46,465 nt of DNA from Pseudomonadota bacterium (lineage in GTDB: Bacteria; Desulfobacterota; Syntrophorhabdia; Syntrophorhabdales; Syntrophorhabdaceae). The position numbers and the translations under genes were made by a program. Shown piece after piece: positions 16,074 to 26,116 of the stretch (its first letter is position 1; each line of letters begins with the position of its first letter). Under the pieces are notes generated by a model. It searched no databases. It worked only from the letters and a program-made list of their open reading frames with translations, and had not been told where the DNA came from. The stretch lies in contig JAPLKB010000025.1 of the NCBI GenBank assembly GCA_026388275.1, positions 1-46,465 on the forward strand. The letters run 5' to 3'.

Positions 16074-16724
16074 ATGGAGACGGATCAAGACTCGACTGAA
16101 AAACTGCGCGAAGAGATACTCACAGATGCAAAAAATGACCGAGAAAAAATTATCATCCGTGCAAGACAGGAAGCAGAAGTTATCTTAAGCAATGCCGCAG
16201 CCGAGGCTGACCGGGTACATCAGGAGCAGCTTGACCATGCCGTTGAAGATGCTGCCCGCAGCAATGAATTAATTCTGGCTACGGTTTCCGTCGAAACCGG
16301 CCGGCTACGGGCGGCACGCATTGAAGCACTGCTTGAGTCTGTGTACGAGGAAGTGTGCCGGCGATTGTTGGCCCGGGATGGTTTTGAATATCGCGAAACC
16401 GTAATCGCCCTTGCTTCGCATGCCATAAATCAGATGGCAGGTTCTGCATTTGTGGCTAAGTTGCCGGAGGCGGACTTTAACTTTCTTGGCGACGGCCTGG
16501 CCGATGAGATTGCTCGCCGTGTCGGGCGGCCGGTGAGTGTTACTATTTCGTACGAACCTGTCATTACGGGAGGCGGTGTTATTGTGGAGGATACGGAGGG
16601 TCGCCAGGTGTGGGATAACCGCCTTGCGAAGAGGCTGGAACGGCTGTGGCCGGAACTGAGGCGACAGATAGCCGTGCAGGCGGCATTCGTCCCGGCTAAC
16701 ACAAACGTCGATTTAGTAAACTAG
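16074..16724 (+). CDS. V/A-type ATPase subunit E (peripheral stalk)
   Basis: This 216-residue protein has a long N-terminal charged helix (REEILTDAKNDREKIIIRAR, then QEAEVILSNAAAEADRVHQE) and a globular C-terminal domain with SVTISYEPVITGGGVIVEDT followed by EGRQVWDNRLAKRLE. The GGVIVED...VDN-like segment is the family signature. It pairs with G/H as a stator. The start lies 12 nt after subunit F. An 87-nt gap to subunit A contains a mobile hairpin module, the only sizeable gap in the operon. Confidence 0.88.
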   Translation: METDQDSTEKLREEILTDAKNDREKIIIRARQEAEVILSNAAAEADRVHQEQLDHAVEDAARSNELILATVSVETGRLRAARIEALLESVYEEVCRRLLARDGFEYRETVIALASHAINQMAGSAFVAKLPEADFNFLGDGLADEIARRVGRPVSVTISYEPVITGGGVIVEDTEGRQVWDNRLAKRLERLWPELRRQIAVQAAFVPANTNVDLVN

Positions 16725-16727
16725 CCC

Positions 16728-16790
16728 GTAAGGCGGGCGAGAAGGGGTGGCTCCGACAGCTTTGCTGGTGGAGGGGGCGACGTGAGCCCC
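16728..16790 (+). repeat. ~57-bp hairpin module (partner 33363-33420)
   Basis: GGGCGAGAAGGGGTGGCTCC, GACAGCTTTGCTGG and TGGAGGGGGCGACGTGAGCC recur at 33363-33420 with four or five substitutions. The module folds as two stems, CTCC(G)ACAGC/GCTGGTGGAG and GGGGC/GCCCC. Here it fills the gap between ATPase subunits E and A, ending about 20 nt before the start of subunit A. At 33363 it interrupts another repeat, so it appears mobile. Confidence 0.7.
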
Positions 16791-16811
16791 AATAAAAGGA
16801 GGAGATGGCCC

Positions 16812-18623
16812 ATGACTACCTTTACCAAGACCACTGAACCTGTGGTTACCCGCATCAGCGGTCCCATCGTAACCGCTGTAGGCATGTACGCAGCACAGAT
16901 GTATGAAGTCGTGCAGGTAGGCAGTTTGGGCCTGGTGGGAGAAGTTGTGAGACTGGTTGGTGATCATGCCACCATTCAAGTGTACGAGGACACCACTATG
17001 TTGAAGCCTGGAGCGCCGGTCAAATGTACGGGCGCACCCTTGTCCGTGTGGCTCGGCCCCGGGCTGGTCGGCAACATCTACGACGGCATTCAACGCCCTT
17101 TGCCAGGCATTCAGGCAAGCAGCGGCGCCTGGATTCGTCGCGGCGAAAAAGTGGACCCTCTGGACACCGGTAAGCTCTGGGCCTTTGAGCCGAAAGTCAG
17201 ACCCGGTGAGGTTGTGACGGCAGGTCAGGCCATAGGCCAGATTGTGGAGACACCGCTGGTCAGTCATCGGATTATGGCTCCCCCCGATCTTAGCGGTATT
17301 GTAAAGTCCATTGTCGATAAAGGGGATTATAGACTCCTCGATCCGCTGGCTGTCATCGAAACTGCAACGGGCCCGCGTGAGGTCACTATGCTTCAGCGGT
17401 GGCCTGTAAGAGTACCGCGCCCCATTTCTGAACGATTGCGCATCACCGAACCGCTGATTACAGGACAGCGCATCATTGATACCTTCTTCCCAATCGGCAA
17501 AGGCGGCGCTGCAGCCATTCCGGGCGGATTCGGCACGGGAAAGACAATCACCCAGCACCAGCTTGCAAAATGGTCAAATGCCGAGATTATTGTCTTTATC
17601 GGTTGCGGGGAGCGGGGAAATGAAATGACTGATGTGCTCCGTGAGTTTCCGGAACTTAAAGACCCCCGTTCCGGTCGGCCTCTGATGGAACGGACCATCC
17701 TTATCGCCAACACCTCGAATATGCCTGTGGCGGCTCGGGAAGTATCCATCTATACCGGCATCACCCTGGCTGAGTATTACAGGGATATGGGTCTCAGCGT
17801 GGCGGTCTTTGCCGACTCAACCAGCCGCTGGGCAGAAGCACTGCGTGAATTGGCCGCACGTTTGGAAGAGATGCCCGCGGAAGAAGGCTTTCCGGCGTCG
17901 TTACCCACCAGACTCGCCCAGTTTTATGAGCGCGGCGGCGCTGTAACTACGCTTGCAGGCGAAGAGGCTTCCGTAAGCATTGTGGGCGCTGTCAGCCCAC
18001 CCGGAGGCGACTTTTCCGAACCCGTCACCCAGCATACACGACGTTTTATCCGTTGTTTTTGGGCTCTTGATACGGAACTGGCCAATGCGCGGCATTATCC
18101 TTCAATCCACTGGCTACACTCTTATTCGGAGTATGTGGAGGATGTCGGTCCATGGTGGAAAAAAGAGGCTCCTGACTGGATCGAACTACGCACAGAGGCT
18201 CTGACTCTCCTCCAACGGGAGGATCGTCTCCAGCAAATCGTTAAACTGGTTGGCCCCGATGTCCTGCCCGACAGCCAACGCTTGATCCTTTTTATCGCCG
18301 AGATTATTAAAGATGGTTTCCTCGCCCAAAGCGCTTTTAACGAAAATGACATGTACTGCACACCTGAACGACAAGTTGCGCTCCTGCGCATTATTCTTAC
18401 CCTGTATCGCAGGGGCCGTGACTTAATTCAAGATAATGTGCCACTGACGCGAATCCGCTCTTTAGGCTGTGTACCCTACTTACTGCGGGCAAAGGCGGAT
18501 TTCGGCAACAGTGATCTCGATAAGCTTACGGAACTGGAACAGAGGGTTATGGAAGAAACGGAAACACTGGCAAAAGAATATACCAAGGAGGCTACCCCAA
18601 TATGCACACCACCTTCGAAATAG
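16812..18623 (+). CDS. atpA: V/A-type ATPase catalytic subunit A
   Basis: This 603-residue catalytic subunit has the N-terminal barrel ([20 protein letters not shown]), the non-homologous insertion (about residues 110-200) and the P-loop [19 protein letters not shown]. The catalytic glutamate region [25 protein letters not shown] and [12 protein letters not shown] follow. It hydrolyses or makes ATP at the A/B interface. The frame is open from GTG 16782, but ATG 16812 follows AAAGGAGGAG and begins the conserved sequence. It overlaps subunit B by 22 nt. The upstream gap carries a repeat module that could affect its translation. Confidence 0.96.
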   Translation: MTTFTKTTEPVVTRISGPIVTAVGMYAAQMYEVVQVGSLGLVGEVVRLVGDHATIQVYEDTTMLKPGAPVKCTGAPLSVWLGPGLVGNIYDGIQRPLPGIQASSGAWIRRGEKVDPLDTGKLWAFEPKVRPGEVVTAGQAIGQIVETPLVSHRIMAPPDLSGIVKSIVDKGDYRLLDPLAVIETATGPREVTMLQRWPVRVPRPISERLRITEPLITGQRIIDTFFPIGKGGAAAIPGGFGTGKTITQHQLAKWSNAEIIVFIGCGERGNEMTDVLREFPELKDPRSGRPLMERTILIANTSNMPVAAREVSIYTGITLAEYYRDMGLSVAVFADSTSRWAEALRELAARLEEMPAEEGFPASLPTRLAQFYERGGAVTTLAGEEASVSIVGAVSPPGGDFSEPVTQHTRRFIRCFWALDTELANARHYPSIHWLHSYSEYVEDVGPWWKKEAPDWIELRTEALTLLQREDRLQQIVKLVGPDVLPDSQRLILFIAEIIKDGFLAQSAFNENDMYCTPERQVALLRIILTLYRRGRDLIQDNVPLTRIRSLGCVPYLLRAKADFGNSDLDKLTELEQRVMEETETLAKEYTKEATPICTPPSK

Positions 18624-20017
18624 AAGACCGGGGATTACAGTACGTCGGCTCCTGGCGAATCGAGGGGCCGCTGGTTGTGGTGGAACGGATTCGTGATGTG
18701 GGCTATGATGAAATTGTTGAGATTATCGATGCAGCCGGTTGTCCCCGTATAGGCCGCGTCCTTGATGTTTCTGAAGCTCAGGTCGTGGTGCAGGTTCTTG
18801 AAGGAACAACAGGTCTTTCGAACCAGAGCTTACGCGCCCGTTTCCTGGGTAAAAGTTTTCGCCTGCCCGTATCAAGGCAGATGCTGGGTCGCGTATTCGA
18901 TGGTCTCGGTCGCCCGGCTGACGGTGGTCCGCCTGCGCTCTCGGCGGAACTGCGCGATGTGAATGGAATGCCAATAAACCCTTATGCCAGGCGCTATCCA
19001 CGCGAATTCATACAGACGGGTGTGTCGGCCATTGACGGCATGAATGCATTGGTCCGCGGCCAGAAACTGCCTGTCTTTTCCGGAAACGGTCTGCCCCATG
19101 ACCGCGTATCCGCTCAGATCGTTCGCCAGGCGCGCCTGCTGGAAGAAGAGGTCGAGTTTTCGATTGTTTTTGCCGCCATGGGCGTGAAGCATGATGTGGC
19201 CGAGTTTTTCATCCGTAACTTCCGGGATTCCGGCGCCCTTGCCCGTGCTGTCATGTTCTTTTCTCTGGCTGATGCGCCGAGCGTGGAGCGTCTTCTTACC
19301 CCGCGTGTCGCACTGACCCTGGCAGAGCACCTGGCCTTTGATTGCGGGCAGCATGTTCTGGTGCTGCTGACGGATATGACAAACTATTGTGAAAGCCTGC
19401 GCGAAGTGGGCACAGCAAGGGGCGAAATCCCGGGACGTAAAGGCTATCCGGGTTACCTTTACTCGGATCTCGCCAGCATTTACGAACGTGCCGGGCGCAT
19501 CGAGGGCTCGCCGGGCTCGATCACTCAGATACCCATTTTAACCATGCCCGCCGATGATATCAGCCATCCTGTCCCCGATCTCACCGGTTATATTACTGAA
19601 GGTCAGATAGTGCTGGATCGCGATCTGTTTCAGCGTGGCGTTTACCCGCCCATTGCCGGCCTTCCAAGCCTGTCGCGTCTGATGAAGGACGGCGTTGGCA
19701 AAGGTTACACCAGGGAAGATCATCCTATTCTTGCAAGCCAGTTATTCGCGTGCTACGCTTACGTGAAACGGGTGCGGGGACTGGCCGATGTCATCGGCGA
19801 AGAGGAGTTGAGCACAATTGATAAGCAATACCTGAAGTTTGGTGAAGCCTTTGAAATGCGTTTCCTGAACCAGGGCGAATATGAGAACCGTACTATCGAG
19901 GCTACACTCGAACTCGGCTGGGATGTGTTATCCACATTACCTAAAGATGAGTTGCACCGTGTGAGCGACGCTCTGTTAAAGGAATACTATCATGAGAAAG
20001 TGGATACCTGTGTCTGA
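18602..20017 (+). CDS. atpB: V/A-type ATPase regulatory subunit B
   Basis: This 471-residue non-catalytic nucleotide-binding subunit shows [39 protein letters not shown] (the place of the P-loop, here lacking GKT), [39 protein letters not shown] and [19 protein letters not shown]. All are diagnostic for V/A-type B subunits. It alternates with A in the head. The start overlaps the A gene by 22 nt, and AAGGAGG lies within the A coding end. Confidence 0.96.
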   Translation: MHTTFEIEDRGLQYVGSWRIEGPLVVVERIRDVGYDEIVEIIDAAGCPRIGRVLDVSEAQVVVQVLEGTTGLSNQSLRARFLGKSFRLPVSRQMLGRVFDGLGRPADGGPPALSAELRDVNGMPINPYARRYPREFIQTGVSAIDGMNALVRGQKLPVFSGNGLPHDRVSAQIVRQARLLEEEVEFSIVFAAMGVKHDVAEFFIRNFRDSGALARAVMFFSLADAPSVERLLTPRVALTLAEHLAFDCGQHVLVLLTDMTNYCESLREVGTARGEIPGRKGYPGYLYSDLASIYERAGRIEGSPGSITQIPILTMPADDISHPVPDLTGYITEGQIVLDRDLFQRGVYPPIAGLPSLSRLMKDGVGKGYTREDHPILASQLFACYAYVKRVRGLADVIGEEELSTIDKQYLKFGEAFEMRFLNQGEYENRTIEATLELGWDVLSTLPKDELHRVSDALLKEYYHEKVDTCV

Positions 20018-20059
20018 GTGACGCTGCTTCAGGGGGATATAAACGGGTAGAATGGCTCT

Positions 20060-20698
20060 ATGGGAAAACTGAATATTGCACCTACCAAATCGAATCTGCT
20101 TGTACTGAAAAAACAACTTGCCTTTGCTGAAGAGGGTTATGATCTCCTTGAACAAAAAAGGCAAATCCTTATTTTTGAACTTATGAGCCGCCTCAGTCGT
20201 GCCCGTGATGCCGAACAAGCTGTTGATAAAGCTCTCAGTCGGGCTTTTGAAGCTCTTCGCGATGCCCAGTTGGACAAGGGGTCCGAGGCTCTGGACCGTG
20301 CCGCTCTCGCCGTAAAGATGGATCACCAGGTGGATATTTCGGATCAGCATCTTATGGGCATGAAGATTCCCCATGTGATGGTGAGAACGGAGCCGGTCAG
20401 CGTTCAGTTTGGAATAAGTGGAACTTCGGTAAATGCCGATATTGCCATGAGCCGTTTTGTTGAAGTGCTTCCCTTGCTTGCTGAATTGGCAGAGCTGAAA
20501 AATACCGTAATGCGGCTGGCTCGGGAACTTCGCAAGACCCAACGGCGATGCAACGCACTCTCCAAAATCTTTATGCCGGACTACCGTGAAACGATCAACT
20601 ATATCATGGGTTCACTGGAGGAACGGGAACGCGAGTCCTTTGTTATCCTGAAAATGATTCGAGACCGCCTTGAGCAACCACAGCCCGAGAACTCTTAG
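20060..20698 (+). CDS. V/A-type ATPase central-stalk subunit D
   Basis: This 212-residue protein has the two long antiparallel helices of subunit D: APTKSNLLVLKKQLAFAEEG, then YDLLEQKRQILIFELMSRLS at the N-terminus, and ELKNTVMRLARELRKTQRRC, then NALSKIFMPDYRETINYIMG at the C-terminus. It is the rotating shaft that drives conformational change in A3B3. It is the last gene of the operon, 42 nt after subunit B. Confidence 0.92.
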   Translation: MGKLNIAPTKSNLLVLKKQLAFAEEGYDLLEQKRQILIFELMSRLSRARDAEQAVDKALSRAFEALRDAQLDKGSEALDRAALAVKMDHQVDISDQHLMGMKIPHVMVRTEPVSVQFGISGTSVNADIAMSRFVEVLPLLAELAELKNTVMRLARELRKTQRRCNALSKIFMPDYRETINYIMGSLEERERESFVILKMIRDRLEQPQPENS

Positions 20699-20932
20699 AT
20701 ACCCTCCTGTCCTTACTGCAAACCTGTGCATTGTGCCGTAGTTTTAGGTAACAATCCGCAAAGTAGTATCGGGAATTTATTCAAATATATCAGAATAAGA
20801 ATATGGACATGCCGGACAATAACCTGGGATATGCCTTGAAGCAGCCAATTAACATAATTAATACATAAACTTTTCATTGTGGTAAAATAATATGCAAAAG
20901 ACAGGAATGGGTAAAGGGTGCATTTATAAATA

Positions 20933-21060
20933 ATTCCAATCCTAAATCAAGGCGCTATCATCGTTGGCTTCGTCATAAGCTCCTCCGACGTACTATTATA
21001 GTACGCCTACGTCGCCTCTTCCTTGCCGCCTTGATTTCATCCTTTATTTAGAATTGGAAT
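20933..21060. repeat. Palindromic MITE-like repeat, TIR family 1, copy 1
   Basis: The ends are inverted: ATTCCAATCCTAAATCAAGG at the left and TTTAGAATTGGAAT at the right. The core GACGTACTATTATAGTACGC is itself palindromic. The reverse complement aligns along nearly its whole length with 26593-26765 (shared blocks ATCAAGGCGGCAAGG, GACGTAGGCGTAC, GACGAAGCCAACGATGATAG). It codes for nothing and lies in the 409-bp gap after the ATPase operon, which otherwise contains no gene. Confidence 0.8.
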
Positions 21061-21107
21061 AAGATTACAGGAAAATAAATAAATTTTATTTAACCGGAGG
21101 CTAAACT

Positions 21108-21590
21108 ATGGAAATAAAAACAGTTAAAGTTGATATCCCTGAAGGGCTGAATATTATCATCGGTCAATCCCATTTCATAAAAACCGTAGAGGATATGTAT
21201 GAAATACTCATCGGGTCATCAGCATCTCTCAAGTTCGGGATTGCTTTTTCAGAGGCGAGCGAACCCTGTCTTATCAGGTATGAAGGTAATGACGAGGCAC
21301 TTAAGAAACTGGCATATGACACATCCTTTTTAATATCCTGCGGGCACACATTCGTCATATTTCTGAAGGATGGCTTTCCCATTAATGTCCTCAATGCAAT
21401 CAAAGCATGTCAGGAAGTATGTCATGTAATCTGTGCAACGGCAAACCCGCTACAGGTCATAGTCGCAGAAGAAGGTGACGGCCGTGGTATCCTGGGTGTA
21501 ATTGACGGTTTAAAACCTAAAGGCATAGAAGGCGAGGAAGATAAAAAAGCGCGCAAGGAACTTCTCAGGAAATTCGGATATAAGCTGTAA
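21108..21590 (+). CDS. Adenosine-specific kinase family protein (DUF355)
   Basis: This 160-residue protein matches the compact DUF355/adenosine-specific kinase family through most of its length: NIIIGQSHFIKTVEDMYEIL, LKFGIAFSEASEPCLIRYEG, GHTFVIFLKDGFPINVLNAI and CHVICATANPLQVIVAEEGD, then GRGILGVIDG. The family is best known from archaea; binding of adenosine has been described, but its cellular role is not settled. AACCGGAGG precedes the ATG. It ends just before a strong terminator shared with the convergent peptidase gene. Confidence 0.85.
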   Translation: MEIKTVKVDIPEGLNIIIGQSHFIKTVEDMYEILIGSSASLKFGIAFSEASEPCLIRYEGNDEALKKLAYDTSFLISCGHTFVIFLKDGFPINVLNAIKACQEVCHVICATANPLQVIVAEEGDGRGILGVIDGLKPKGIEGEEDKKARKELLRKFGYKL

Positions 21591-21596
21591 ACTATA

Positions 21597-21650
21597 TGCT
21601 CTGCTTCCCCCTGCAAATATTGCAATGGGAAGTAGAGCAGTTTGTTCTTA
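21597..21650. terminator. Bidirectional terminator hairpin
   Basis: TGCTCTGCTTCCC (21597-21609) pairs with GGGAAGTAGAGCA (21627-21639) with one mismatch. The loop contains its own TGCAAATATTGCA stem. GTTTGTTCTT follows on the + strand. It lies exactly between the convergent stops of the adenosine-kinase-like gene and the M29 peptidase. Confidence 0.75.
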
Positions 21651-22847
21651 ATATCTGAACATGCCCTTTTCGTATATAATAAGCTTTTTTCCGGAAGTAA
21701 GATGTGCTGTTACAGTCTTATCCTCCGTATTCACAAGGTCCCAGTGCAGCGCTGAATCGTTAAAACCGAGTTTTTTCTTTAATGCCTTTGTCATGTCGGC
21801 AGGGTTTCCTTCATAGGTATCTGTATATGAGGCGCCAACGGCGATATGTGAATTACCGTATTCTCCTCCGAAGTTTTCATCAAATAGAGTATCGGCCATA
21901 AACCGGTCAATACGCGAAAACCTTTTGTCTGTCAATGAAAATTCACCGACCTTGGATGCTCCCTTATCCATGGCAATCTGCTTTTTGGCAAACTCTTCCC
22001 CGGTTTTTGCCTCGACCTTAACAACAGAGCCTTTTTCAAAGAAGAGCCTCACTTCCTCCACATAGTTGCCGCTTCTGAAGGAAGGCAGATTGGCATAATA
22101 TACGCCTTCAGTGCCCCTCCAGTCAGGGGAGAGGAAGACCTCAAAACTCGGAATGTTATGCCCTGAAATGCCTTTCCATTGTCTTTTTTCTCCGGGTGTT
22201 ATATTCAGGTCGATGTTCTTCGATTCTATATGGAAATATTTGACCTTCAGATTGTTCAGCCACTTTTTTATGCCCATAACATCTTTATAAATCGATTGCC
22301 ATGCACGAATGGGGTCGTCCTTATCGAGATAACATGCCTTTAAAATCTGAGAAGTGTATGCTTCAGTTGTTGTCTTTGCCTGCCTTGCAAGCTCGTCCGT
22401 GGGAAATGTACAAAGCGTCCATCCGTGGAGCCCCTGCTCCTCAAGCCTGTCGAGGATTTCTCTGAGCGGTTTTCTTGAAACAAGTACTTTGCCGATTCTG
22501 GCAGAGTCTATGTCTTTTAAGTGTGTGAGCGACTCAGGGGCACGCAAAAAAATCCTTCCGTGGAGATTCTTATACAGCTCCATATCGCCGGGTGTTATAA
22601 ATACAAGTTGTTTGTCGCTTGCCTTTTGATAGAATGTTTGCTCAATTATATATGTGCCGTTTATACGCTGAACCGGGTTCATACCCATATCAAGTATTTT
22701 ACCGTAAAGTATCTCGGCAAGCCTGACCGCCGGGCGTTCGTACTGAATAAGGATAATATCGCCCTTTTTGAATCTGCCCTTCCGTGCAGTCTTCAATCCC
22801 CAGAGAAGCACGTCTGCATATTTATTGAGCTGCTCATCTGTCAACAT
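21648..22847 (-). CDS. M29-family metalloaminopeptidase
   Basis: This 399-residue protein follows the AmpS/PepS/aminopeptidase T family. Features in order: NKYADVLLWGLKTARKGRFK near the start, GWTLCTFPTDELARQA, HNIPSFEVFLSPDWRGTEGV (metal-ligand region), VRLFFEKGSVVKVEAKTGEE, ASKVGEFSLTDKRFSRI, NSHIAVGASYTDTYEG and SALHWDLV with a ligand His and Asp. Such enzymes carry two metal ions and remove N-terminal residues in the cytosol. CAAGGAGG precedes the ATG. Transcription is opposite to the neighbouring DUF355 gene and in the direction of hisF. Confidence 0.9.
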   Translation of the reverse strand: MLTDEQLNKYADVLLWGLKTARKGRFKKGDIILIQYERPAVRLAEILYGKILDMGMNPVQRINGTYIIEQTFYQKASDKQLVFITPGDMELYKNLHGRIFLRAPESLTHLKDIDSARIGKVLVSRKPLREILDRLEEQGLHGWTLCTFPTDELARQAKTTTEAYTSQILKACYLDKDDPIRAWQSIYKDVMGIKKWLNNLKVKYFHIESKNIDLNITPGEKRQWKGISGHNIPSFEVFLSPDWRGTEGVYYANLPSFRSGNYVEEVRLFFEKGSVVKVEAKTGEEFAKKQIAMDKGASKVGEFSLTDKRFSRIDRFMADTLFDENFGGEYGNSHIAVGASYTDTYEGNPADMTKALKKKLGFNDSALHWDLVNTEDKTVTAHLTSGKKLIIYEKGMFRY

Positions 22848-22938
22848 TACATCCTCCTTGCATCCTTATCATTTATGTATTCGCAGTTCATTTCGCAGTT
22901 AAAACGTAAAGACTGCATTTTCTCAACTCTCTAACCGA

Positions 22939-23703
22939 TTACAATATTACTTGCAGTCCTTTGCCCTTCAGATACTCCTTTACCTGCCGGATACTGAATG
23001 TCCTGAAGTGAAAAACCGATGCAGCGAGGAGCACATCAGCGCCGCCTTTTGTTGCGCCTTCGTAAAAGTGTTCTAATGTCCCTGCTCCGCCTGAAGCAAC
23101 TACCGGTACGGTCACAACATCCGATACAGCCTTTGTAAATTCAAGATCGTACCCTGCAAGTGTTCCGTCACCGTCCATACTTGTCGGTAGAACAACTCCT
23201 GCGCCCAGCTCCTGGCATTGTTTCGCCCATTGGATCGCGTCCTTGCCCACAGGTTTTGTTCCGCCGGATACGACAAGCTCGAAGCCTGAAGGCATTGCCT
23301 TATTCCTTCTTGCATCAACAGCAACAGTGATAGTTTCGGAGCCGAACTTTTTTGCTGCCTCTCTAATAAGCTCAGGGTTCAGAACGGCAGCGCTGTTCAT
23401 CGACACCTTTGATGCCCCGGCTTTAAGAGTCAGTTCAATGTCTTCAAGGCTTCCTATCCCGCCGCCTACTGTTAACGGAATGGTTATCACTGAAGATACC
23501 TGTTTTACCCAATCCAGGCGGGTCTTGCGATTTTCAAGCGTTGCAGCAATGTCGAGCATGGCAAGCTCATCAGCGCCTTCTTTTTCATAAAATGCGGCAT
23601 TTTCCACCGGGTCGCCGGCGTCTTTTATATCGACAAAATGGACGCCCTTTACAACCCTTCCGTTCTTCATATCAAGACAAGGCATGATCTTTATTGTTTT
23701 CAT
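22939..23703 (-). CDS. hisF: Imidazole glycerol phosphate synthase cyclase subunit HisF
   Basis: This 254-residue (beta/alpha)8 barrel has the first catalytic Asp in IKIMPCLDMKNGRVVKGVHF, VGGGIGSLEDI, SMNSAAVLNP, VAVDARRN with the second catalytic Asp, and VVASGGAGTLEHFYEG for phosphate binding. HisF uses ammonia from HisH to close the imidazole ring and release AICAR. The segment usually read as LTSMDRDGT is LPTSMDGDGTLAGYD here. No hisH, hisA or other his gene is in the window, so it may be a stray or paralogous copy. AAGGAG precedes the ATG. Confidence 0.88.
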   Translation of the reverse strand: MKTIKIMPCLDMKNGRVVKGVHFVDIKDAGDPVENAAFYEKEGADELAMLDIAATLENRKTRLDWVKQVSSVITIPLTVGGGIGSLEDIELTLKAGASKVSMNSAAVLNPELIREAAKKFGSETITVAVDARRNKAMPSGFELVVSGGTKPVGKDAIQWAKQCQELGAGVVLPTSMDGDGTLAGYDLEFTKAVSDVVTVPVVASGGAGTLEHFYEGATKGGADVLLAASVFHFRTFSIRQVKEYLKGKGLQVIL

Positions 23704-23853
23704 GGCGACTCCTTATTTAGAGTATTTTCAGTAACGATTGTTTAATTTAATGCATGTACAATTATTACATATCATTTTCTCATAGGTATAAGTCAAGATA
23801 AAGATTTACAGTTTGCAAATCTTATTTATGCAGCAGTCCGAACATCTTTTGCC

Positions 23854-23882
23854 TTGACAACATTAGTCAAGCACATGATAAT
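23854..23882 (+). promoter_or_regulatory. Sigma70-type promoter in the hisF-DUF2939 gap
   Basis: TTGACA (23854-23859), a 17-nt spacer and GATAAT (23877-23882) read toward the DUF2939-like gene and thrC. The 390-bp divergent gap (23704-24093) otherwise holds only short frames, such as a 32-codon one ending at 24075 without a ribosome-binding site. Confidence 0.6.
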
Positions 23883-24093
23883 GGGATTATAACACTGTTA
23901 AATATGGAATATGTATTTGATTTATGTGATGTTCATCATTGATCATAAACAGTATTGATGAGAAAATGAATAACGATGAATACACTAAGCGCAGAAGGAA
24001 AACATACGGGTGATAAACGCCTTCCAGAGGTACTGGCACTTGAAGTTAATAATAACAGTTCCAGGATGATTTGATCGAGAGGGAGGATATATA

Positions 24094-24534
24094 ATGCGAT
24101 ACACAGTTATGGGAAATGAAAAAGGGGGAGTTACAATATATATTTTAATTGCACTTGCTTTATATGCAGGATACTATTACTTTCAAGCAACACCCCGATA
24201 CGCTCTTATTCAGTTCAAAAAGGCCATTATATTTAAAAGTGTTGAAACTGCTGAAGAATTTTTAGATATGAACAGCGTTATAAGCAATTTATCAGGACAG
24301 ATAAAAAAAGGTGCAAGCAAAGAAGAGCTCAAAACAAGAATCTTACGTGAAATAAAATCAGCTGATAAGAAAAGTATTTTTGCCGATGTAAGAGAATGGA
24401 ATGTTTTTACTGTCCCGATACATATTGAAGATGAAGTTGCTACAGCCGAGCCGGACAAAGACACACATGTCAGATTGGAAAAATTAAAAGAAAGACAATG
24501 GGTGATAACATCAATCCAGTTTGATAATCCATAA
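24094..24534 (+). CDS. DUF2939-like membrane-anchored protein
   Basis: This 146-residue protein has one N-terminal transmembrane segment (GVTIYILIALALYAGYYYF) and a soluble domain with TPRYALIQFKKAIIFKSVET, then AEEFLDMNSVISNL. The P-x-Y-A-L-x-Q-x-x-x-A-I...A...FxD pattern is typical of DUF2939 proteins of unknown function. GAGGGAGGATATATA precedes the ATG. It is 106 nt upstream of thrC and could share its promoter. Confidence 0.65.
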   Translation: MRYTVMGNEKGGVTIYILIALALYAGYYYFQATPRYALIQFKKAIIFKSVETAEEFLDMNSVISNLSGQIKKGASKEELKTRILREIKSADKKSIFADVREWNVFTVPIHIEDEVATAEPDKDTHVRLEKLKERQWVITSIQFDNP

Positions 24535-24640
24535 GAAACTCAAAAAGAAAAGTAAACAAAAAAGTAATCCTGTTACACTAATGGGAAAATTGAGAAAAAC
24601 CCGTCAAGCATTCAGTTGAAAATACAGGAGACATTCTGTT

Positions 24641-26116
24641 ATGCTAAAGTCTGTTATGAAACCTGTTACATATTATAATACCAATGATCACAATGACAGA
24701 GCCAACTTTGAAGAAGCGCTCCTGAAAGGCATGGCCTCTAATTATGGCCTGTACATGATCCCGCGAGAGGAGATTCCTCTTGTCTCTCCTGAAATAATAA
24801 GCAGCATGAAGGATATGTCTTATGCCGAAATAGCCTTTGAAGTGTTGAGCCTGTACCTTGCCTCTGAAATACCGGCAGATGCATTAAAGACAATTCTCGA
24901 CGATGCCTACCGGGCTGATAAAATCCCGACCAATGTCCAGCACATTTTTGACAGGACATTTATTATGTGGCTGACACAGGGCCCTACATACTCTTTTAAG
25001 GATTATGCAGCACGCTTTTTCGGAAGGATGCTCAATTATTTCCTCGGTAAAAAGAATTTAAAGAGGGTGGTTGTCGTTGCAACGAGCGGCGATACAGGCG
25101 GTGCAGTGGCTGATGCACTATATGGCCTTGAACGCATTGATAATATTGTGTTTTATCCAAAAGGGTCAATCAGCGACGGTCAGAGAAGGCAGATGACCAC
25201 ACTGGGCTATAACATATATGCTTTTGAAGTGGATGGAGATTTTGATGTGTGTCAGTCCCTGGCAAAGCATATTCTCGGTGATAAAGATTTAGCTCAGGAA
25301 GTTTTTGGAGACTCTGAGAGATTTACCTCTGCAAATTCAATAAGCCTCGGAAGGCTTCTGCCCCAGGCAGTGTATCCCTTTTTTGCATATTCAAGGATTC
25401 CCGAAGATAATGAAGGGTTTGTCGCAAGCGTACCGTCAGGGAATTTCGGGGATATGATGGGAACTGTTGTTGCAAAACAGATGGGGCTTCCTGTAACAAA
25501 GATCATCTGCGGGGTAAACGAGAATACCGAGTTTCCTGATTTCCTTGAAAGCGGTCAATATATAATAAGACCGTCGATAAAAGCGCCCTCCTCTGCCATG
25601 ATAGTGTCGCACCCGAGCAACCTTGCGAGATTAATAGATTTCTACGGGGGACACATGTATGATGAAAGGGACCCCGAAACCGGACAGGTAATAAGGCCTG
25701 GCATCATTGACAGGATGCCGGATATGGATCAAATGAGGAGGGATATATTTTCCATCGGCATAAACAACCCCCAGCACTATGTGACAATGAAGAATGTTTA
25801 TGACAGGCATCACGTTGTTCTTGATCCCCACGGTGCAGTGGGTTGGAGAACGCTTGAGATATTTTTACAGGGCCGGCACGATAAGCCTTCCGTGATTTAC
25901 GAGACAGCAGATCCCGGCAAATTCCCGGATGATGTGAAGGAAGCCATAGGTATAGTGCCGGAACTTCCACCCGGTATGAAGATACAGGCAGGATTGGCAG
26001 AAAGGATTTACAGTATCGAAAACAAACCTGATTCAACACCGCAGGGTATGGGCCTGAGCGACAGTCAGATTGATGAGGCAAAGCATAAAATAAGGGAGAT
26101 ATTTAAGAAAAAATGA
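24641..26116 (+). CDS. thrC: Threonine synthase
   Basis: This 491-residue PLP enzyme matches the long (fungal/gammaproteobacterial-like) threonine synthase class. It has an N-terminal domain from YYNTNDHNDRANFEEALLKG, the PLP-lysine in GPTYSFKDYAARFFGRML, VVVATSGDTGGAVADALYGL (phosphate loop), SGNFGDMMGTVVAKQMGLP and NENTEFPDFLESG. It converts O-phosphohomoserine to threonine. ACAGGAG precedes the ATG. Its TGA overlaps the ATG of the selenoprotein rhodanese by 4 nt, so the two are coupled. Confidence 0.95.
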   Translation: MLKSVMKPVTYYNTNDHNDRANFEEALLKGMASNYGLYMIPREEIPLVSPEIISSMKDMSYAEIAFEVLSLYLASEIPADALKTILDDAYRADKIPTNVQHIFDRTFIMWLTQGPTYSFKDYAARFFGRMLNYFLGKKNLKRVVVVATSGDTGGAVADALYGLERIDNIVFYPKGSISDGQRRQMTTLGYNIYAFEVDGDFDVCQSLAKHILGDKDLAQEVFGDSERFTSANSISLGRLLPQAVYPFFAYSRIPEDNEGFVASVPSGNFGDMMGTVVAKQMGLPVTKIICGVNENTEFPDFLESGQYIIRPSIKAPSSAMIVSHPSNLARLIDFYGGHMYDERDPETGQVIRPGIIDRMPDMDQMRRDIFSIGINNPQHYVTMKNVYDRHHVVLDPHGAVGWRTLEIFLQGRHDKPSVIYETADPGKFPDDVKEAIGIVPELPPGMKIQAGLAERIYSIENKPDSTPQGMGLSDSQIDEAKHKIREIFKKK

